From Sipunculus nudus (taxonomy: Eukaryota; Annelida; Sipuncula; Golfingiida; Sipunculidae), in the NCBI GenBank assembly GCA_026874595.1, contig CM049322.1:48835340-48899339 (forward strand): 64,000 nt of DNA, given 5' to 3'. Below the pieces are notes generated by a model, which saw nothing but the letters and a program-made list of their open reading frames with translations, searched no databases and was not told where the DNA came from. Of this stretch, positions 60,975-64,000 are shown piece by piece. The position numbers were made by a program, and so were the translations under genes. The first letter of the stretch is position 1. Every line of letters starts with the position of its first letter.

Positions 60975-61330
60975 TTATTTCGGTGATACTTCAACATAAA
61001 CTGCGCATACAGCTTTAGTACGTGGACAATTATTCAGTCCATTGAACCAGCCGTGACTCTCGCTCTCAACTGCAATATGCTCCAAGGTATGTTTATAAAG
61101 TTCTGTTGGCTGACCTGGGACCCACTTGAAGAAAGTAATTTTTGTTCCAGTAGCCACCCAGCGCCATGTTTTCTCAAGATCATGCTACATTCCACTCGTC
61201 CAATAGCCATGCATTGCCGAATAATCTACAAAGGAATATATGGCAGCGTTTTCAAGTTAAAAACGTGGTTCCGTCGGAAGCACAGGAGGTTTCATATTTT
61301 TTAGAAGGAATACACACACATAGAGAGACA

Positions 61331-61393
<63 letters not shown>

Positions 61394-62609
61394 CTAATGG
61401 TAAAAAGAAGAGTGACGCCCCATGAACAATTTATGTATTATCACCCCAGCTGTTTAAACACACAGAATCCTTTGCCAAGTAGTCATGTACTTCAACTTCG
61501 GACAACTTTGATGCATACCTACAGTCTAATACATCTGATTTGTATCTTATATGATTGATAATGTACATGGTTGATAGCCATAAGCCTTAGTAAATCCCTA
61601 GAGCAGAGCAAATGACATAGAACGTCCGCTGATACTCACACAGTATTGAACTGCGTGAGCAGTTGTCATATTCAATAACAATTACATATATCACTGTACG
61701 TCAGTGGTGGACCTTGGCGATGTCATTGGTTTACAGTTATCGAGAGGAAAAAACGTACTATATTTATGAAATAACCGGCGGAGTTGGAAAATTTCTCACG
61801 ACTGAACGTTGATATTGCCGCTTCAGTGTGTCTGTACATATCGAGTGATTCCTGGACTGGTTTCACTGTGTTGTATTATGTGCACAGACCCGTTCCCCCA
61901 TCTGAGCGTTTATATACGTAGTATCTGATTTGAAGGAAATGTCAGCAGGACCCCGAACTGTTAGAATTTTTATGATAATTTAAAAAAAAACCCCGTAAAA
62001 CTATGTCCCTTTTGTTGGCCAAAAAATATTTTGGCCACACATTTTTTTCCGGCTGATATAAAAAATAACAGTGTTCAGGAGGCCAGTAGTTCTCTATAAT
62101 TCTGACTTCTCTTTTTAGCTGGGTTAGTTAAAATGAAGAAGAATCGGTCAGAATAATTATTTAGATCGTGTTACCTTAATCGCATACACCACCGCGTTGT
62201 GTTACTCTGATGAAAACAGAGAAATCAGCTTAATGCATTCCACTACTAAGACTGTTGGTTATGTTGGCTTAAAGCAGAGCCCAAGCGTGTAACGAATGAA
62301 ATGTATGTCACGGTATGTGACACTCGTTCACACTGTGATACTGGTAACTATTTCAGTTGTGCAGTATATTACAGCAATGTTCAATTAAACATATAACATA
62401 TTTTACGAATGTCTGTCGCTTACCGACATTGTAAATCGTACACTTTATGTTGTCGAACTCGGTCTTTGTATCGATGCTCTCTAGATCACCTCCGATGTAT
62501 TTGCAGAAATTTCTTGCTTCAGTCTTCTGACCCCACTGCCCTTCTTTGTAGCAGGAACCACGCTCGGTTTTAGCGAGAAGGAAATGATCATATACGGATT
62601 GGCATTTAC
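60975..62609 (-). pseudogene. C-type lectin with one in-frame stop, 5' end missing
   Basis: Exons 62609-62424 and 61225-60975 join in phase 1 (GTC G / AT TAT) with good signals (acceptors TTTGTAG and TTTGTAG, donor GTAAGC). The first gives GKCQSVYDHFLLAKTERGSC, WGQKTEARNFCKYIGGDLES and IDTKTEFDNIKC. The second gives MHGYWTSGM, a TAG, HDLEKTWRWVATGT, FKWVPGQPTELYKHTLEH, SHGWFNGLNNCPRTKAVCAV and a stop. The layout is that of a C-type lectin domain (YWTSG, W.W, W..GQP, final cysteines), but WND is FNG, so calcium-dependent sugar binding is doubtful. The signal-peptide exon was not found. The single nonsense codon could be a true loss, a polymorphism or a sequence error. Confidence 0.75.
61336..61391. 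repeat. (AT)n microsatellite in the lectin intron
   Basis: About 28 AT units between the two lectin exons. Confidence 0.95.
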
Positions 62610-63699
62610 CTACAAACATTTTCTATGATTCAACGTGTGTGAAGACGACAAAAATTGCAAGAATACTTAAGTCAGTCTTTAGGTTTATTTGCGAGGCAGG
62701 TCTAGTTTTCTGCTTTTCCTTGCATTTGACAAGCTGTGATTAACTATACTGCACGTCTCGTCACATCTCGAAAAACGGCATCCAAACAAAATAGGCGACA
62801 GGTTTGGTTTCTATTTTTTCTGTGGCATTTGATAAGTTCTCTCCAATCTGGTCACCTTAAATGCTGCTCTGTTTTCCCCAGAAACGTGAACGCCATCTTA
62901 TCCTCTAGAGTTGCCTGCTGACAATGGACATTATATCACAATCTTAATTAAAGAAGGGTTATAAAAAATAAAATATCCAAATAACATTGAAAGATATTTA
63001 TTGTTTCTTTGATTGAACATTCCAAAAAAATGCCATCAGTTTTACATGTACTGGATTCCAAATCGTTTTTTTTTTATTCAAATAAAAATATGATTTTCAA
63101 ATGAAATGTCCTTTTCATCACCAGTATTATCCAGTTCCCAACTAATCATTATACGCTAATATTTTAAACGATCGTTTGTGCTGATTATTATCCTTAATTA
63201 TGATTGTACATCTTACCATTTGGATTTGGATGGTAGCCCCCCTCCCCGCACTCTGAGGCTGGGGTTTATTATTATTGCTGCATCATAACACTGAGGAACC
63301 CATTGAGACGTACCCGTTTCTGAGTTTCTGCCGTGCATAGAGCTTTCCCATAAAAACGGCAGAAGTTCAGAGTGGGTGAAAGACAATAAAGAAAATGGTT
63401 GCCTTTCACCGGCTTCACGCCCGTCCTGTGCTCTGGCTATGCCAATATTACCATACTATTGAAAAAGGACATACGTCTTTATGAAAAATTAATACATGAA
63501 CCTGTTGTTTGTATCGTACAATAAATACATCTTCACAGTATAGTTTCGATTCATAATTTAACTATTGAACAAAACTTTAGTTTTACAGCAAAAAGTTTGC
63601 GGTATGCCTATAATACTACATGATTTACAACACCGAAATTTGATTGATGCAAATTTCTACGTAACAATATGAGGCTAAAAGAATTTCATTTTTTTAGTA

Positions 63700-63905
63700 A
63701 ACGTTTACATCAACCTCACATTGAGCTTTTATGCATGACGTACTAGAAAATGTATTGAATCAGCCGTAACTCTCGCTCTCAACTGCATTGTTCGTTCAGG
63801 TGTGTTTAAAAAGTGATGTTGGCCATGTTTCTATCAGATCATGGTACGTCCGTTCCACTCGTTCGGATAACCTACATAAAATAAAGAGCAACCTTTCGCA
63901 GGGGA
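63700..63905 (-). pseudogene. Relic of a duplicated C-type lectin exon
   Basis: Minus strand. A TGTAG acceptor near 63870 is followed by recognisable pieces in shifting frames: HDLIETWPT, LFKHT, AVESESYG, then a TGA where the copy at 60975 has Trp, then CIKAQCEVDV. Most of the W..GQP region is deleted. It derives from the same ancestor as the exon at 61225-60975. Confidence 0.7.
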
Positions 63906-64000
63906 AACACGTGGTTTTGTCTGAGACGTAGATGACGTTCATCCTTTTACCTGAGATATACATACATCAAACACACATATATGCAACCGTATTCCATGGG

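Larger units (their letters stand above)
59480..63990. repeat. Local duplication containing lectin sequences
   Basis: A segment of about 1.3-1.4 kb occurs at 59890-61320 and again at 62690-63990, with a partial third copy at 59480-59880. Shared landmarks include CCCAGAAACGCAA / CCCAGAAACGTGAACGCCAT near 60009 and 62879, the CATACGTCTTTA...CATGAACCTGT block at 60759 and 63471, and AACTCTCGCTCTCAACTGCA-type sequence at about 61055 and 63768 within the lectin exon. Confidence 0.8.

Overview
This is an AT-rich, intron-containing animal nuclear sequence. It carries C-type lectin genes with GT-AG introns, a ten-exon zinc dehydrogenase gene, Penelope-like and LINE retroelements, tRNA-derived SINEs, and a repeat of the 'GTCGTCCGTCCG' kind that is abundant in molluscs. 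The best guess is a mollusc or another lophotrochozoan. No species can be named from this sequence alone. Protein-coding content is small and most of the window is repeats.

Layout. (1) 1-10.9 kb is a nested transposon block. A Penelope-like element (PLE) on the minus strand (about 4.59-10.69 kb) is split by a 3.7-kb insertion (5149-8862) that starts with a hairpin and carries the end of an endonuclease domain of the Helentron/LINE type. Hammerhead-ribozyme-like motifs flank the PLE on both sides. (2) 13.25-13.9 kb holds a decayed copy of the first three exons of the dehydrogenase gene at 22.2-29.05 kb. (3) 15.55-17.96 kb is a 33-bp minisatellite of about 73 copies with block structure. (4) 18.4-18.8 kb holds a foldback hairpin and a dispersed repeat shared with 3.3-3.57 kb. 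(5) 22224-29047 is an apparently intact zinc-containing medium-chain dehydrogenase gene of ten coding exons (about 367 aa). Its first intron contains a GC-rich 1089-bp non-autonomous DNA transposon. (6) 31.2-32.27 kb is a nearly perfect 60-bp satellite of 18 copies. (7) C-type lectin sequences occur at 34.1-34.6 kb (plus strand, broken), 43.0-44.5 kb (minus, intact, with a signal-peptide exon), 61.0-62.6 kb (minus, one nonsense codon) and 63.7-63.95 kb (minus, relic). The last two lie in a local duplication. (8) 47.8-48.75 kb is the C-terminal end of a LINE polyprotein cut by a SINE with clear target-site duplications. (9) 49.62-49.80 kb is a pogo-like MITE. (10) 51.0-53.1 kb holds degenerate coding remnants of unknown family.

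The dehydrogenase and the lectin at 43-44.5 kb are the only loci that read as intact genes. The lectin copies form a small expanding and decaying immune-type family. The rest records transposition and tandem-repeat growth, including about twenty long (AT)n tracts. All exon models come from reading frames, splice signals and phase. There is no transcript evidence, and family names come from motif recognition without database searches.
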